NCBI GenBank assembly: GCA_026826555.1
Contig: JAKSZT010054324.1
Location: 1,387,694 to 1,451,693 of the forward strand
Length of the DNA: 64,000 nucleotides
Source: Tolypeutes matacus
Lineage: Eukaryota > Chordata > Mammalia > Cingulata > Chlamyphoridae
Reading direction: 5' to 3'
Under the pieces are notes generated by a model that did no database searches, was not told the origin of the DNA, and saw nothing but the letters and a program-made list of their open reading frames with translations. A program made the translations under genes and the position numbers. Below, in pieces: positions 1 to 11,432 of the stretch; the first letter of the stretch is position 1, and each line of letters opens with the position of its first letter.

Positions 1-870
1 CCTACTTTGGAGTTTGTGCTCCTGAGAGTGACACAGTTGGACTCAATTATGGCTTCCCTGAACATGGCTCATCTGTCACTTCTATTTAAACCTACACTTG
101 GTGCTGAAGTTTGTAGGTGTACGTCCAGAGACTCGAATCTTTGGGCTGTCCATGTGCCAGCCTGACCGAACCTTGGTGGAGTTGCAACACCTACTCTACA
201 GCTCATTGGACTCACCCAGGACAACTGGCAGGGAGATGATGATGGACAATGACCATCCCAGGGAACAAAGAGAGTCTGCAGCTGCAGGCAGGATAGTCCC
301 GTCCATCTTCCCCATGGGATATAACCTCCTTTCATTTGGATTTGGAGTAGACATCACCATCCCAGAATCCTCGGGATTGGGGGAAGAGCTATGGACTAGA
401 GTGGACTTACTGGTATTCTACTTTAGACATATTGTGATTCTAGAAATGGAAGAAATTACAACATTGATGTGGGGCCAGTGGCCACTGCAGGCTCTGGGGA
501 AAGGGAGAGGGAAAAACAGTTGTAATATGGTGGCTTTTCAGGACCTGAGAATCATCCTGAGTCATGTTGCAATGACCGATATAACACATTTTATTTCATC
601 ACATAACATGCAGAACTATGGGGGAGAGCGTGCAAACTACAATGTGAACTATGGTCCATGCTTAACAGCAAAACCCCAGGATGCATTTATCAGTTGCAAT
701 GAATGTGCCACACTAATGAAGTATGTTCATGTGGGAGGGTGTGGGAGGTGTAGGGAGTGGGTCATATGGGAAGCCCTATTTCTTTTGTGTAATGTTTATG
801 TAATCTAAGTATCTTTTAAAATATATATATGTATATATATGTATAAATTTACATTAAAAAAAGAGAAAAA
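1..870 (+). mobile_element. L1 3' UTR, 5'-truncated copy
   Basis: This segment matches, block by block, the 3' end of the long L1 at 42.0-50.8 kb. The shared run starts near 118 ('gtccagagact') and corresponds to about 50.1 kb onward, including 'ggactcacccaggacaac' and the terminal block 'gggtcatatggga'. It ends in an A/T-rich tail near 820-870. The left end is cut by the window edge, so its full extent is unknown. A 236-codon open frame at 98-808 is a chance frame in UTR sequence: it resembles no domain, and the related copies at 47.2 and 50.3 kb do not keep it open. Calling it L1 3' UTR rests on the copy at 50 kb being continuous with L1 ORF2-type sequence. Confidence 0.75.
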
Positions 871-1243
871 AAGAGTCATCTTCTAATATCCATTTTCACA
901 TTTCTAATTTGCTTAACTTTCTGGAATATGAGTAGATTATAACTTCAATTTTAACTACTTTAAAAATAATAAGTCCATTAATTTGGCTATTAAAAATGGT
1001 ATTTAATGAGAGTTTTAAAATCAAGAGAAAAGTGAAAATAGGATAAAATAAAAAAATAAAATAGCAATAAGAAATGACCTGAAGTACCCTTAAATAACAC
1101 AGTAATAGCTATTATGGATCTAATATTTCCCCTTCTTTCAAAAAGGAGCTGTATGCATTAATAGATAATTGATATCATTATAAGATAAGAATAAAGCAGC
1201 AAAAAGCAATTTATAACTATGAAAACAAATAACCAATACCACT
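871..1243. other. AT-rich spacer, nothing recognised
   Basis: AT-rich sequence with short A runs. I see no gene, RNA gene or classifiable repeat. The last five bases (CCACT) are the target duplication of the next LTR. Confidence 0.5.
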
Positions 1244-1890
1244 TATATTAGTCAACCAAAGGGTGCTGATGCAAAGTACCAGGAATCTGTTGGCTTTTAT
1301 AAAATTATTTATTTGGGGTAAAAGCTTACAGTTACAAGGCTCTAAAGAGTCAAACTCAAGGTACCATAAGAGGTATTTTCTCACCAAAGTCTGTTGCCAC
1401 ATATTGAAGCAAGATGGCTGCCAATCTCTGTGAGGTTCAGCCTTCTTCTTCCTCTTAAGGCTCTGTGGGCCCAGCTTCTTCTGATGTTAGCTGTAGGCTG
1501 GAGGGCTTCTTTTTTGGGGCCTTCTCAGCTGCTCAGGGCTCTGGCCTCTTCAGATGCAAACTATCAAGCGAATGGCTCAGATCTCCTGAAGGTGTAAGCT
1601 GTTTGAGCCTTCTCCTTTCTGTCACATGGCAGGACCGAAATGACCAAGTTCACTCCTCTTCTATATCTTCTTCTGTGTATGTCTGTTTATATAGCCCACC
1701 AAGGGGGGTGGGGAATCAACCCTGAGTTGATTCAAAGCCCTAATCGGAATATTTAGGAAAAAGGATAATTTAATAAAAAACATCTCAGCTGAATCTAATA
1801 CAATCAAAAGGTATCAGGCCCAGAGGAACAGAACAGTTTATAAACATAATCTCTCTTTTTGGAATTCATAAATAATCTCAAACTGCCATA
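1244..1890 (-). mobile_element. Solo LTR, xenarthran MaLR-like family (copy 1)
   Basis: Read on the minus strand the element runs from 'TATGGCAGTTTGAG' to 'GACTAATATA', close to the TG...CA ends of the family, and is flanked by an exact 5-bp duplication CCACT (1239-1243 and 1891-1895). Near its 3' end it has AATAAAT followed by 'AAGCCAACAG' and 'GCATCAGCACCC', the family signature. A 5-bp duplication with TG...CA ends is the mark of an ERVL/MaLR LTR rather than a SINE or DNA transposon. No second LTR or internal region is near, so this is a solo LTR left by recombination. Confidence 0.85.
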
Positions 1891-2153
1891 CCACTTTTAT
1901 GTAATATTTGAAAATAACTAAATGACTGAATCTCTAATCATAAGAGATTAGATTAGTATGACATCATGGTATATGTGGTAATTACACATTTCAGGAAGAA
2001 TGGCAAATTTTTTATTAGCATTTTACACTATACAACTTTTTTCCTATGGAGGAATATTAAGTAATACAGTGAATGTCCTGCAGATAGATAAACTTATTTT
2101 AAATACAATATGATAACAATAACTGAAATGTAATGCAAAAATAATTCCCTACT

Positions 2154-2470
2154 GGGAAACAGATGTGGCTCAAGTGGTTGGGCTCCCATCTACCATCTGG
2201 GAGGTTCTGTGTTTGGTTCCCGGGGCTTCCTGGTGAGGGCAAGCTTGCCGGCACCCATGCCCACAGAGAGCTGATGGCCCATGCCCATGGAGAGCTGGCA
2301 CAGGATGATGCAACAAAGGGTGACAAGCAGACACAGAGGAACCAACAAAGGGAGACCAGCAGACACAGAAGAACCGTGCAGCAAATGGACACAGAAAGCA
2401 GACAGCAAGCACAAGCAGAAGGTTAGGGGGGTGGGGAATAAAATAATTAAAATTAATTAATTAATTAAAA
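2154..2470 (+). mobile_element. tRNA-derived xenarthran SINE (DAS type)
   Basis: It starts with 'gggaaacagatgtggctcaa' (box-A-like) and has a degenerate box B ('tttggttcccgg'). The tRNA-like head is followed by a long body of 'gacacagagga'-type repeats and an A-rich tail (about 2440-2470). The region around the tail resembles the sequence before the head ('ataattccc' against 'aaattcccc'), a probable but imperfect target duplication. Open frames on both strands here come from the low-complexity body and are not genes. Confidence 0.85.
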
Positions 2471-2474
2471 AAAA

Positions 2475-5430
2475 ATTCCCCACAATGCCAAGGCCTAATG
2501 TATGCTTTGCATTCGTTTGTCCCTGTTATTTTCTTGCCTTAACCAATAAGCAATTCACCACAAAACAACAGTGTAAACAGCATGTAGTGGGTCATATTTT
2601 TAATCCACTATGTCAATATCTGCCTTTAATTGGTATGTTTAGACCATGTAAGGCAATCGTTTATATTAGAGTTTTCATTTGTTTTCTGTTTCCTTTTTTT
2701 CTCCTACATATGTATCTCTTTTCTTGTCTTATTTTGGTTACTTGAACACTCATTTTTAGGATTTCATCTTGATTTGTGTTTTTGCAAATATTTCTTTCTA
2801 TAGTTTTTATAATAGTTGCTTTAGGTATTACAATATCACAGTCTACTATTATTAACATTTACCATTTTGAGTAAAGTATAGAAACCTCATGTCTATTTAG
2901 GTCCCTTTAACTTTCTCACTTTTAAATATTTTTGCTTGAATATCAGATGGTGTTATAATTTTCATTTCATAATCAAATATGGTTTATAAAACTCATGAGG
3001 TGAAAAACAGTCTAATGTATATACCTAGAGGCCTGCACTTTTCATTGTGCCCTCTTCCTTCCTGATCCTCCCAGAACCCTTCTTTTATTATTTTCTTTCT
3101 GTTTGAGTAACTTCCTTTATCCATTATTTATGTGTAGGTCTGCTAGGAATAATTTCATTTTCTTTGTATTGAAATGCCTTTAGTTCCACATCATCCTGAA
3201 AGATAGTTTTGCCAGATACAGAATTTACAGTTGACAATTCTTTTTTTTTTTAGGACTTGAAAAATGTTGTGCCACTTTCTCCTTGGCCTCCATGTTTCAT
3301 ATGAGAAATATTTTGTCATTTGAATTGTTCTTCTGTTGTCAATGCCTCTTTTCTCTCTGACTTCTTTGTCACTTTTTTCTTTGTCTTTAAGTCTTCAGAA
3401 GTTTAGTTATTTTGTTTCTTGGTGTGTATCTCTTTGGGATCCTGTTTGGGTTTCACTCTGTTCCTGAATTTCTGTTGTTGCTGTTGTATCCCTAGACATT
3501 ATTTTGTTGCATAATCTTTTAGCCCCACTTTCTTTCTCTTCTGGGACTCTGATGATACAAATGTTGTATCATCAGCCCCTGAAGGTATTCATGTCTTTTC
3601 AGTCTATTTTTTTCTCCGGATATTCTGCTGATCTGTTCTCAATTTCACTGATCCTATTCTTTGTTATTTTTACTCGACTTCTGAGCCCAACCAGTGAGTT
3701 ATTTGTTTCTGTTATTGTACCTTTAAATTCTATAATTTCCATTTGCTACTTTTTCATAACTTCTGCTTCTTTGCAGAGATGTTCTATTTTTCCATTTGTT
3801 TCAAGACTACTTGTAACTTCCTGTTTAAGTGTTTTTATGATGGCTGCTTTAAAATCTTTGTCAGATAATTCCAGCATTTGATCCATGTCAGTATTGGCAT
3901 AAATTCATTGTCTTTCTCATTCAAGTTGTGAGTTTCTTGGGTCTTGGTGTGACAGAAGATTTTCTTTGTGTCCAAGATATGTTGTCTGTGGTGTTAGGAG
4001 ATTTGGAGTCCTATTTAAATCTTTTATTTATTAGACATTTACCTGTTTAAGTTTACCATAAATGTCCTGAATACTTTTGTGGGCGGGGATTCCAATTGCT
4101 ATTTAATCTCCTGAGACTTTTCTGTGCTATTTTGGTTTGCTGGTTTATCTGGGGCCAGAGGGACCCCTTGCTGGTGATACCTGAGTTGACAGAAGAAGAT
4201 TCCCCAAACCAGGCTTCCAGGTGCCTCTAGGTGGTTGATGGAGTCTGTGGTCACTCTCCTGAACAGGTCAATTGCTGCAGTATGATCTCCCTTGCTGGTT
4301 TCATCTTCACACCTGGGATTTCTCAGTTGTTGAAGGTTTCTTGAACTCTGGGGAATGAAAAGTCTTCTGGATCAGACACATGTGGAGGGGTCCTACTTGC
4401 AGGTCTCACCAGGACACTTGGGTATCTCAAAGAAAGAGACTCTCCAGCATGTAGAGATTAAGAAGTTTCCCAGGCCATGCCACTTGTAGCATGCTCTCCT
4501 CCTCAGTACCTACCCCTCCCACCCATCTGGTTTTTTAGGGGAGTGGGAGAGTCTCAGGTCTGGAGAAACAGAGAGGCTATCTGGGTCTTACTGCTCATTG
4601 TGGCATGATCCCTTTGTCAGGACCTCACACTGACTGGTGTTTCAGTGTGGAAGTAGAGCTGCACACACATTGTGGAAGGTGCATACTTCCTAGTCTAAAA
4701 CTTGTTGTGCCAGTAACCCTCCTACCTAAAGAATATGGAGAGTACTTTCAGAGCTGGATATTTGTGTTAGTATCCCTCAGGTGAGTGCCTTCTACCTGCT
4801 TTGTGTTTCTCTGTGGGTATTGACAGTTTCAGGCTTGCAGGGACAAATTAGCTTCTTGAGCCAGGCCACTTGTTTTGGTGGACTTCTCCTTGCCAATGCC
4901 ACCTGGTTTCTTTCAGTGGGGTAGGAGAGTCTCAGGGCCTCAAGGATGAAGGGCTGTCCAGGCCAGGTTATTCATTGTACTTGGATCCCCATTGCATGTT
5001 CTGCCTGGCCATTTAGGGTATCTAGGTGAGGAAGGGAAATCTCAAATCTGTGGAGATGAGACTTTCTGGTATAGACATTTGTTGTAGCAGGATGCCCCAT
5101 GTCAGTGCTGTCCATCCATCCTAGTGTCTCTCAGTGAAAGCAGAGAGAGACCGATAGGGGCAGGAGGCTTTCCAGGGTCAGGTACTAATTAGAGGTTGGA
5201 AATGCCAGGTCTGAATCACTTCCTCTTAGGTTAGATTCATTAGATCCTCATCTCCTATATTATTTCTCTACTCCTGGGGTTCCTAGTCACTTTGCCTTCC
5301 TCTTTACTCTTTTTGGAATTCTTCTTTTGCTCCTTCTTGCATTATTTACAGGCTTTATATCTGTACTAAATAGAGAGAAGGATAAATAAGTATAAACTAT
5401 CTTGCTACCTTGTCCAAACTGGAAGTCCCC
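2475..5430 (-). mobile_element. Old L1 (L1M-like), 5' UTR to ORF region, antisense
   Basis: On the minus strand this reads as an ancient L1. Signature antisense blocks include 'taattggtatgtttagaccat' near 2629, 'gatagttttgccaga' near 3200 and 'tctgggactctgatgata' near 3540. About 4.1-5.4 kb is more GC-rich, with repeated 'gggagtgggagagtctcagg'-like units, which fits an L1 5' UTR. All frames are broken by many stops; the longest is 125 codons, on the wrong strand for L1 proteins. It is a fossil. Confidence 0.7.
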
Positions 5431-6720
5431 TTTGTACACTTTTATTTGCTGTATTGGCTGCAAACACTTATGATTGTTTTCTCTTCTTCATAAACTTACC
5501 CTTTTATTATCATTAAATGTCCTCTTCAGTTTGATAAAGGCTTTGTCTTGGATTATATTTTATTTTATATTGTATTAATATATATACTCTAGGCTTTTGA
5601 TTTTTCCTGTTTGCATGATATATTTTTTTTATTTATTTCAACTGAAGCTTATCTGAGTTTTTTACATTTAAATATGAATCTTTTAGATAACAAATGATGG
5701 GACTTTGTGTTTAATTTTTTCTTACACTCTCTGCCTTTTTATTAAAGTGTTCAGTCCATTATTATTTCATGTAAAATCTGATACAATTAGATTTAATTTT
5801 GCCTTTTTATTGTTTACTTTCTATTTGTCCACTCTGGTTTTTGCTATACTGCTTTTCATTTCCTGTTTTTTTTTTTTTTTGGATTATTTGAATATGTTTT
5901 ATAATTCTGCTTTAATTCATCTATTGTGTTTTCATTGTTTCCTTGATTTTTTTTAGTGATTATACGCTCCCATAGTTACAACATGTATCCTTAATTTCCT
6001 AGTCTATTTAATGTTTAAATTTTACTACTTCATATAATATGCAGATTCCTTAGAAATGAAGTCCATTAATGCCACCGTGGTTCTTTATGTTATGTTTGTT
6101 GTGTGCATTACACCTTTAAATGTTATAAACTGCACAGGATAATCCTATATATTAATTTCAAGCAGTCATAAATATTATAAATATGTTAAGAAAAATAGTG
6201 ATAAAACATTATTTTAAGCATATTTATAATATTTATCAAGATAGGAATATTATATTATATATTATATTTATCCAGATATGTTTATCCAGATATTAGTATT
6301 TTCAATATTCTTCATAATTTCCTGAAAAGCCAAGTTTCCATCTGATATTATTTCCCTTAGGCCTGAATAAGTTCCTTAAGCATTTCTTGTAGTGGAACTC
6401 TGCTATTGAAAAATTCTGTAAGTTTTCTTTTATATGAAAATGTTCTTATTTTTTCCTTCTTTCATGAATGGTATTTTTGTTGGACATGGAATACTGAGCC
6501 AATATTTGTTTTCTTTCAGTACTTTAAAGATATTGCTCTTCTGTCTTCTTGCCTACATCATTTCTGTTGATGAATCAATATAATACTTGTTGTTCTTTGT
6601 ATATAATATTCCCTTTTCCTTTTTTCTCTGGTTGCTTTCAATATTTCCTCTTTAACCCTGTTTTCGGTATTTTAACTATGATTTGCCTGGGTATCTACAA
6701 TGATAGATAATCCTCTAATG
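5431..6720 (-). mobile_element. Second old L1 fragment, antisense
   Basis: Another antisense L1-like block follows directly. It includes 'gtgttcagtccattatta' (about 5748), the usual antisense L1 inter-ORF sequence, and ORF1-side sequence near 6.35-6.7 kb ('gtggaactctgct', 'ttctctggttgctttcaatat'). The junction near 5430, next to L1 5' UTR-like sequence, suggests two separate L1 fragments rather than one continuous element. Heavily decayed, no coding potential. Confidence 0.55.
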
Positions 6721-6754
6721 AAGAAAACATTCTAGTGGGACAGACAACAATAAA

Positions 6755-7490
6755 AATGGCAAAAGTGTAGTAAGGAATTTGACCTTACCCAAAGAGAAAT
6801 CTGGCTTTTGTTCCTAGTTCCCAGGAGGTCACCTCTAAACACTTGGAATTTCTTTGCTTTCCCTGCTGGGTCCCTCTGACCACAGTTGATAGTTTATGCT
6901 AATGAGATGACTCGGGGTGGGGCCAGCCATACCTGATAGTCTTAGAATGGGGGGCTGGCCATGCTGGAAAGGTCAACCATATGACTCAAATGGCTGAGGG
7001 TGTGGGCTTAGAGTTCTGCAGTATCATTCAGCTTTGAAACTGGAGTTCAAACATTGTGGACAATAAATCAAGTATTTTATAAAACTTTGAACAGCAAAGC
7101 CAGTTGAGCTTCCCAGGTTGGCAGTACTCTATGTGTATTACCACATATCAATGCTGAGAGAGCAATACATTGAGGAAAAATGGGTATCTTACATTTGGAA
7201 CCCTCCCAGACTCTCACTTATGCATCTCTTCCATTGACTGACTTTCTTGTACCCTTTCTTTGTAATAAACCATAGCAGTAAACATAATAGCTTTCAGTGA
7301 GCTCTTTGAGGCTTTTTAGAGAATTATTGAAACCAAGGGTGCTTTGGGAATATCCTTGAAATTGAAGTTGATGTCTGAAGTGAGGATGTTCTTGCTTGGA
7401 CTCTTCTTCTAACTTTGTAGCTGTACCCTAACTCCTTGCCTTTGGGATCAGGTACTGTGCCACCGACTTTCTTGCTTGATCAAGTCTGAG
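6755..7490 (+). mobile_element. Probable ERVL-class LTR
   Basis: The segment has the layout of a mammalian ERVL LTR. It begins with 'cccaggaggtcacc' and 'atgctaatgagatga', continues with a 'ctgactttcttgtaccctttc' block and an AATAAA (about 7264), and ends with 'gaaaccaaggg', 'gtctgaagtgagg' and 'ttgggatcaggtactg'. The order resembles MLT2/LTR16-type ERVL LTRs as I remember them. The ends are not sharp and I could not find the target duplication, so the family name is tentative. Confidence 0.45.
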
Positions 7491-8247
7491 TAACAACAAA
7501 TAAAGTGTACAAATTGTTGTGAACACAATAAAATAGAATGCTGTGATAATATGAAAAGGAGTATGAAGAAGAATTTTATATGAATAATGAGGAAAGGCTT
7601 TTCCAAGTAGTTGGCATTAAACTAAAGTCCCAAAGAACAATAAAGAGTGAGCCATCAAAACGCAATGAGAAGAATGATCTAGAATTAGGGATCTGCAAGT
7701 ACAATGACACAGAAGTTAAATAAGGGGAAGGGATTGTGTATTAGGAACTAACATTAATCCAGTTTGTAATGATTAACAGAGATATGGAGGGAACTGAAAT
7801 GAGTTTGGCAATATGGACAATGTGGGTCATATAGGGAATTTTAGGCCATGTTATACTAATAAGGGTGGGGAATCACTTAAGAGTCTTAAACAGAGGTGTG
7901 ATCCATTTTGATCTACATTTTCAAAAATGTTTACTTGGGTAATAGTTTGAAGAGTAAAAAAAGGGGAAATATAGAAGCACATTGAAATCTTAAGATGGTG
8001 TAATAGTCCACAACAGATGTGATTATGGTTTAGACATTTAAAAATTTGATAGATTTGAGATCTATTTCAGAAATAAATTTGATAGCTCTAGCTAATCTGA
8101 GGAGTACTATCAGAATATATTTCAGAAATAAATCTTATGAATATTAATAAAATAATGGTTAAATGTTCTGATCCAGAAACATGGTACAAACATTTTGCAT
8201 ACTACAATGTTTTTTGTTTGTTTGTTTTTAAATAAATGCTGTCTGCG
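7491..8247. other. Unclassified, probably old repeat
   Basis: No coding frame. Parts ('gaggaaaggcttttccaa', 'aatcacttaagagtcttaaacag') resemble a widespread mammalian dispersed sequence that I cannot name with confidence. The rest is AT-rich with nothing visible. Confidence 0.35.
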
Positions 8248-8257
8248 GCCATTCTTT

Positions 8258-8441
8258 TTTTTTTTTTTTTTAATATTTTATTTATTTATTCATTTATCCT
8301 CACCTTGCTGCTTGTGCTCGCTGGGTCAGCTAACCACGCCCTGCGGGCGGGCTTGCCTTCACCAGGAGGCCCCGGGAACCGAACCCCGGGCCTCCCATAT
8401 GGTAAACGGGAGCCCTACTGATTGAGCCACAGCCGCTTCCC
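8258..8441 (-). mobile_element. tRNA-derived xenarthran SINE, well preserved
   Basis: On the minus strand it reads 'gggaagcggctgtggctcaa', then 'gggttcggttcccgggg', then a body with 'gcgagcacaagcagcaagg' and an A-rich tail (T tract at the left end). The duplication GCCATTCTTT is present at 8248-8257 and 8442-8451, showing target-primed insertion. It is nearly the same as the copy at 54181-54366, so this subfamily is comparatively young. The open frames across it are accidental. Confidence 0.93.
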
Positions 8442-8564
8442 GCCATTCTTTATTATTACTATTATTATTGGAAACGTGCTTTTTTTGTTTTATAATTCTT
8501 CTGAGAATTTCACAAAACATCTTAATGCAATATTCTCCCTCTCCCTTGCAGAAGGAAAAAAAAG

Positions 8565-9850
8565 TCATTTTTGACAATACCTTAAGGAAACCCAAGCAAA
8601 ACTCCCTTTCAAATTGACAAGCATGAGCCTGAGAGCCTTGGTCCACTGCTCCTCTGTGTTCAGGTGGGTCCTGATGGAATAGAAGTCCCTGCTACGCCAG
8701 GGGACTTCCATCAGGCCCTTCTTCACACTGACCCTGCAGGGTAGGCAGAGGCCCGAGCCACCTCGGCCCGCCTCCTCCTGGAACTGCTGCATGCAGTCAG
8801 GAAAGCCACCACCATCGCCCGGTCAAATGCATTATCCAAGAAAACACTCTGCCCCCAGTGCCAGAATAAGGGCAGCTCCGCGGCGCCGTCGGCTAATGCC
8901 CTCAGGTAGGAGTGGTCTCCACCGGGGGCGAGGCGATTCTTATTGGACAGGGCCAAGAGTAGCAAAGCTCCCTATACCCAGGCCGCGTTAATCTCGCCCC
9001 AGCTCACGGGGACCGCGGGGAGGCGGCCTAGTCGGAAATGATTGATGATGCCCAAGGGGCCCTCCTGCCAGATAGCGGAGGCTGCGCTGAAGACACTGCC
9101 TTCCTGCAGGCGCCGCAACTGGGCCTGGGCGCGGCGCAGCCTGTGGTCCACGCTGCCCAGCTCATCCAGCGCCTCCAGCTGCTCCCGGGCCAGTTCCCCG
9201 CGGGCCAGGCGGTGCTGCTGCTCGGTCCAGGGCCCGTGTCTCCGCCCGCGCTGCTTCGAGGTCCTCAGTTACTCTCTGCCAGCTCTTTTCCAGCTACTGC
9301 AGCTCCTGGACCAGCCTCGCCTCCTCCAGCTGCAGGCCCGCCAGCTCCTCCCGTGGCATCTCCTTCTGCGACTCACCCGCCAGCTCCCTGGTCTCCAAAG
9401 AGCGTCTATAGTTCTGAATCTCAGACTCGGTGACAGCGAGCTGGGAATCCAGCTGCTCTAAATGTCTGTCAGTGCAGTCCTCGCACAAGGGATGTCCACC
9501 TCCCTCACGCCAGTGAGGATGTCAAAAATGTCCCCAGCGGCCTTCTGCATGCTGCTGAGGGAGCCCCTGGACGCAAGCTCCCGGAGCAAGGTGAAGATTT
9601 TGGGGCTCCCCGCGGAAGCCGGGCCTTCGTCAGGGAGGGGTCGGCAAGAAGCTCCGACCTGCTGCTTTGCAATGTCCGTCCCCTCCCTGGAGGCCTGGCC
9701 TTCCCCCTGGGTTTCTCCAAGCTGCCCCTGATCTGAGGCGGGCCCTGGAACAGCAAGGGGTTGGGTGGCGTCGAGGCCCAGGGTCTCCGTGGCCTGGGAA
9801 AGCTGCAGCGGCTGGCGGCAGCACTGGCACAAGAAGCGGAAGGAAGACAT
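8565..9850 (-). pseudogene. BECN2: Broken BECN2 (beclin 2) gene
   Basis: Beclin 2 is a beclin-1 paralogue that acts in autophagy and in degradation of some GPCRs, through PI3K-complex and BCL2 binding. The ATG at 9850-9848 opens 'MSSFRFLCQCC', matching the BECN2 N terminus with a CxxC-like cysteine cluster. A BH3-like stretch 'SSMQKAAGDIFDI' follows, then 'EDCTDRHLEQLDSQL' (start of the coiled coil), 'GIINHFRLGRLP' and '[11 protein letters not shown]' (ECD/BARA domain), and the C terminus '...HLNTEEQWTKAL' to 'SLRYCQK' (stop 8567-8565). The span fits a 431-codon intronless gene. It is dead as read: one base missing near 9493, stop TAG at 9296-9294, frame change near 9224, stop TAG at 8974-8972 replacing Gln after 'EINAAW', and one base missing near 8798. 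It resembles BECN2 more than BECN1. The GC-rich composition contrasts sharply with the flanks. Confidence 0.93.
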
Positions 9851-11432
9851 GGTGGAGGTCTTGACTCGCTCCTTGAGTCTCCAAAGTGTTTTTAGGAAAC
9901 TATTCTTGGGTGTGTGTATAAAATTTTCTTTCTTCATTTTTCCTTTCCATCGGGCTGATCTATAGTGGATTTTATTCCATAAAATACAGATAGGACTCTT
10001 GAACTTGCTAACTGCCATTCAAAAATATGATTACCATTTTTGCCTTCCAACACCCCAACCTCAAAAAAAAATTAACCTTGGCACCCATGCAGTCTAATTA
10101 GATTATTTGTTATCCTATAATGAACTGCTAGATGAAGTATGCAAAATCTCACAGAAGAATAACTTGAATTTTCTCATGTAAATTTCTTTGACTGTGCCAC
10201 CTATTAACCATCAAACATAATTGACTATCAAGGAGAGAGTGCAAGAAATCCAGTTATTTCATGTCCTAAGTCTATTTATTCCATGTTCTTTTATCAGACC
10301 TTATTATTTCATAGAAAATAATTATTTCTATTTTGGACCATTTATTATTTTTCCATTTTTTTTTCAATATACAAAACTTTTTCTTATAGAACTTATTGGA
10401 AATATATAGAATATATAGAAACATATGGGAACCCCAATGCTAATATTAGGCAGCAACTAAACCTAAAAGATATTTGAAATGTAGCATTTTTATTTGATTA
10501 TTTGTGTCATAAACCGACTGCCATTTTTGTAGTAAGTGTGATTTTTAAAACTATTCCATCTTCTGACAGAATCAAGAAACTGAATAATTCCTCTTGCTTT
10601 TATCTATATTTTTTCCCATATTGCTAGAAAATTCCAATAAAGATTTGAAAATGGAAACATACACACATACTGTGAAGTACTGCAATGAAAAACAGATTCA
10701 TAGATGCAAAATTGCATATATACATAGCTAAATTTGACTCATTGGAAGGACCACAAGCCTCTAATTGAGTTAACTGAGCCATAACTTTTGGGTTATTTCT
10801 CAGAGGGAAATGTTTTCAAAGTCATTATGCTGCAGTACTTTGTGGAAATGGTCACTTTTCCTCATAAAATTCTTCTTGTTTTACCCCCTGATGTCTTTGT
10901 GAATAAAGAGGTCAGTTGGAAATCAAAGGTTTAGTATGTAAGGGAGCAATAGTGGTTTAATCAGTCTGTGTAAAAAAAATCAATCTCAATATTGGTCGGC
11001 TGTAACCTTGCTAACCCCATTGGTTTTATGCTTACTCTAATTTCCTCCTACATTGTCATCATTATGTGATTGTATAAAAAACACTTAAAGTTTAAAGTTA
11101 TATCTGTTCCAATAAACAACATAGTTGTTGGTTTCTGTGAAAAAAAGCTTAGTCCATTGAACTTTCCTGCCTGTGCAATGAAGTAATGGAGGACTAATAC
11201 AATGGATCCAGTTGAGTAAATTACAAAGCTGGGTTGACTCAAGATCCCCATGAGCCTGGAGCCATTAACATTGTAAAAGGTGACCATGGAAACTCTTCAT
11301 CCTAAAGACAATACTGCTGTGTTGGGTGCTGATTGCACATTTGACTATGACATTGATGAATGGCAGTTAATTTAAGTTCGAGTCATATCTTCATTTTGTG
11401 AAAAGAAGCTACCTGTGAGATGGAAAAGGAGT
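9851..11432. other. AT-rich region, no confirmed gene
   Basis: Flank of the BECN2 relic. The first 170 bases would be the BECN2 5' leader. I see no repeat I can name. A 79-codon minus-strand frame at 11048-11287 has a weak resemblance to a CUB-domain C-terminal half (see findings), but the match is too thin for a gene call. Confidence 0.5.

Noticed and set aside
98..808. 236-codon open frame on the plus strand near the window start
   Set aside because: It lies in L1 3' UTR sequence shared with 50.1-50.8 kb and 47.2-47.7 kb, where the frame is not kept; no domain or coding bias.
3504..3881. 125-codon plus-strand frame
   Set aside because: Antisense of an old L1; no recognisable domain.
9038..9461. 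Overlapping plus-strand frames of 131 and 139 codons
   Set aside because: They are the opposite strand of the GC-rich BECN2 relic, where stops are scarce.
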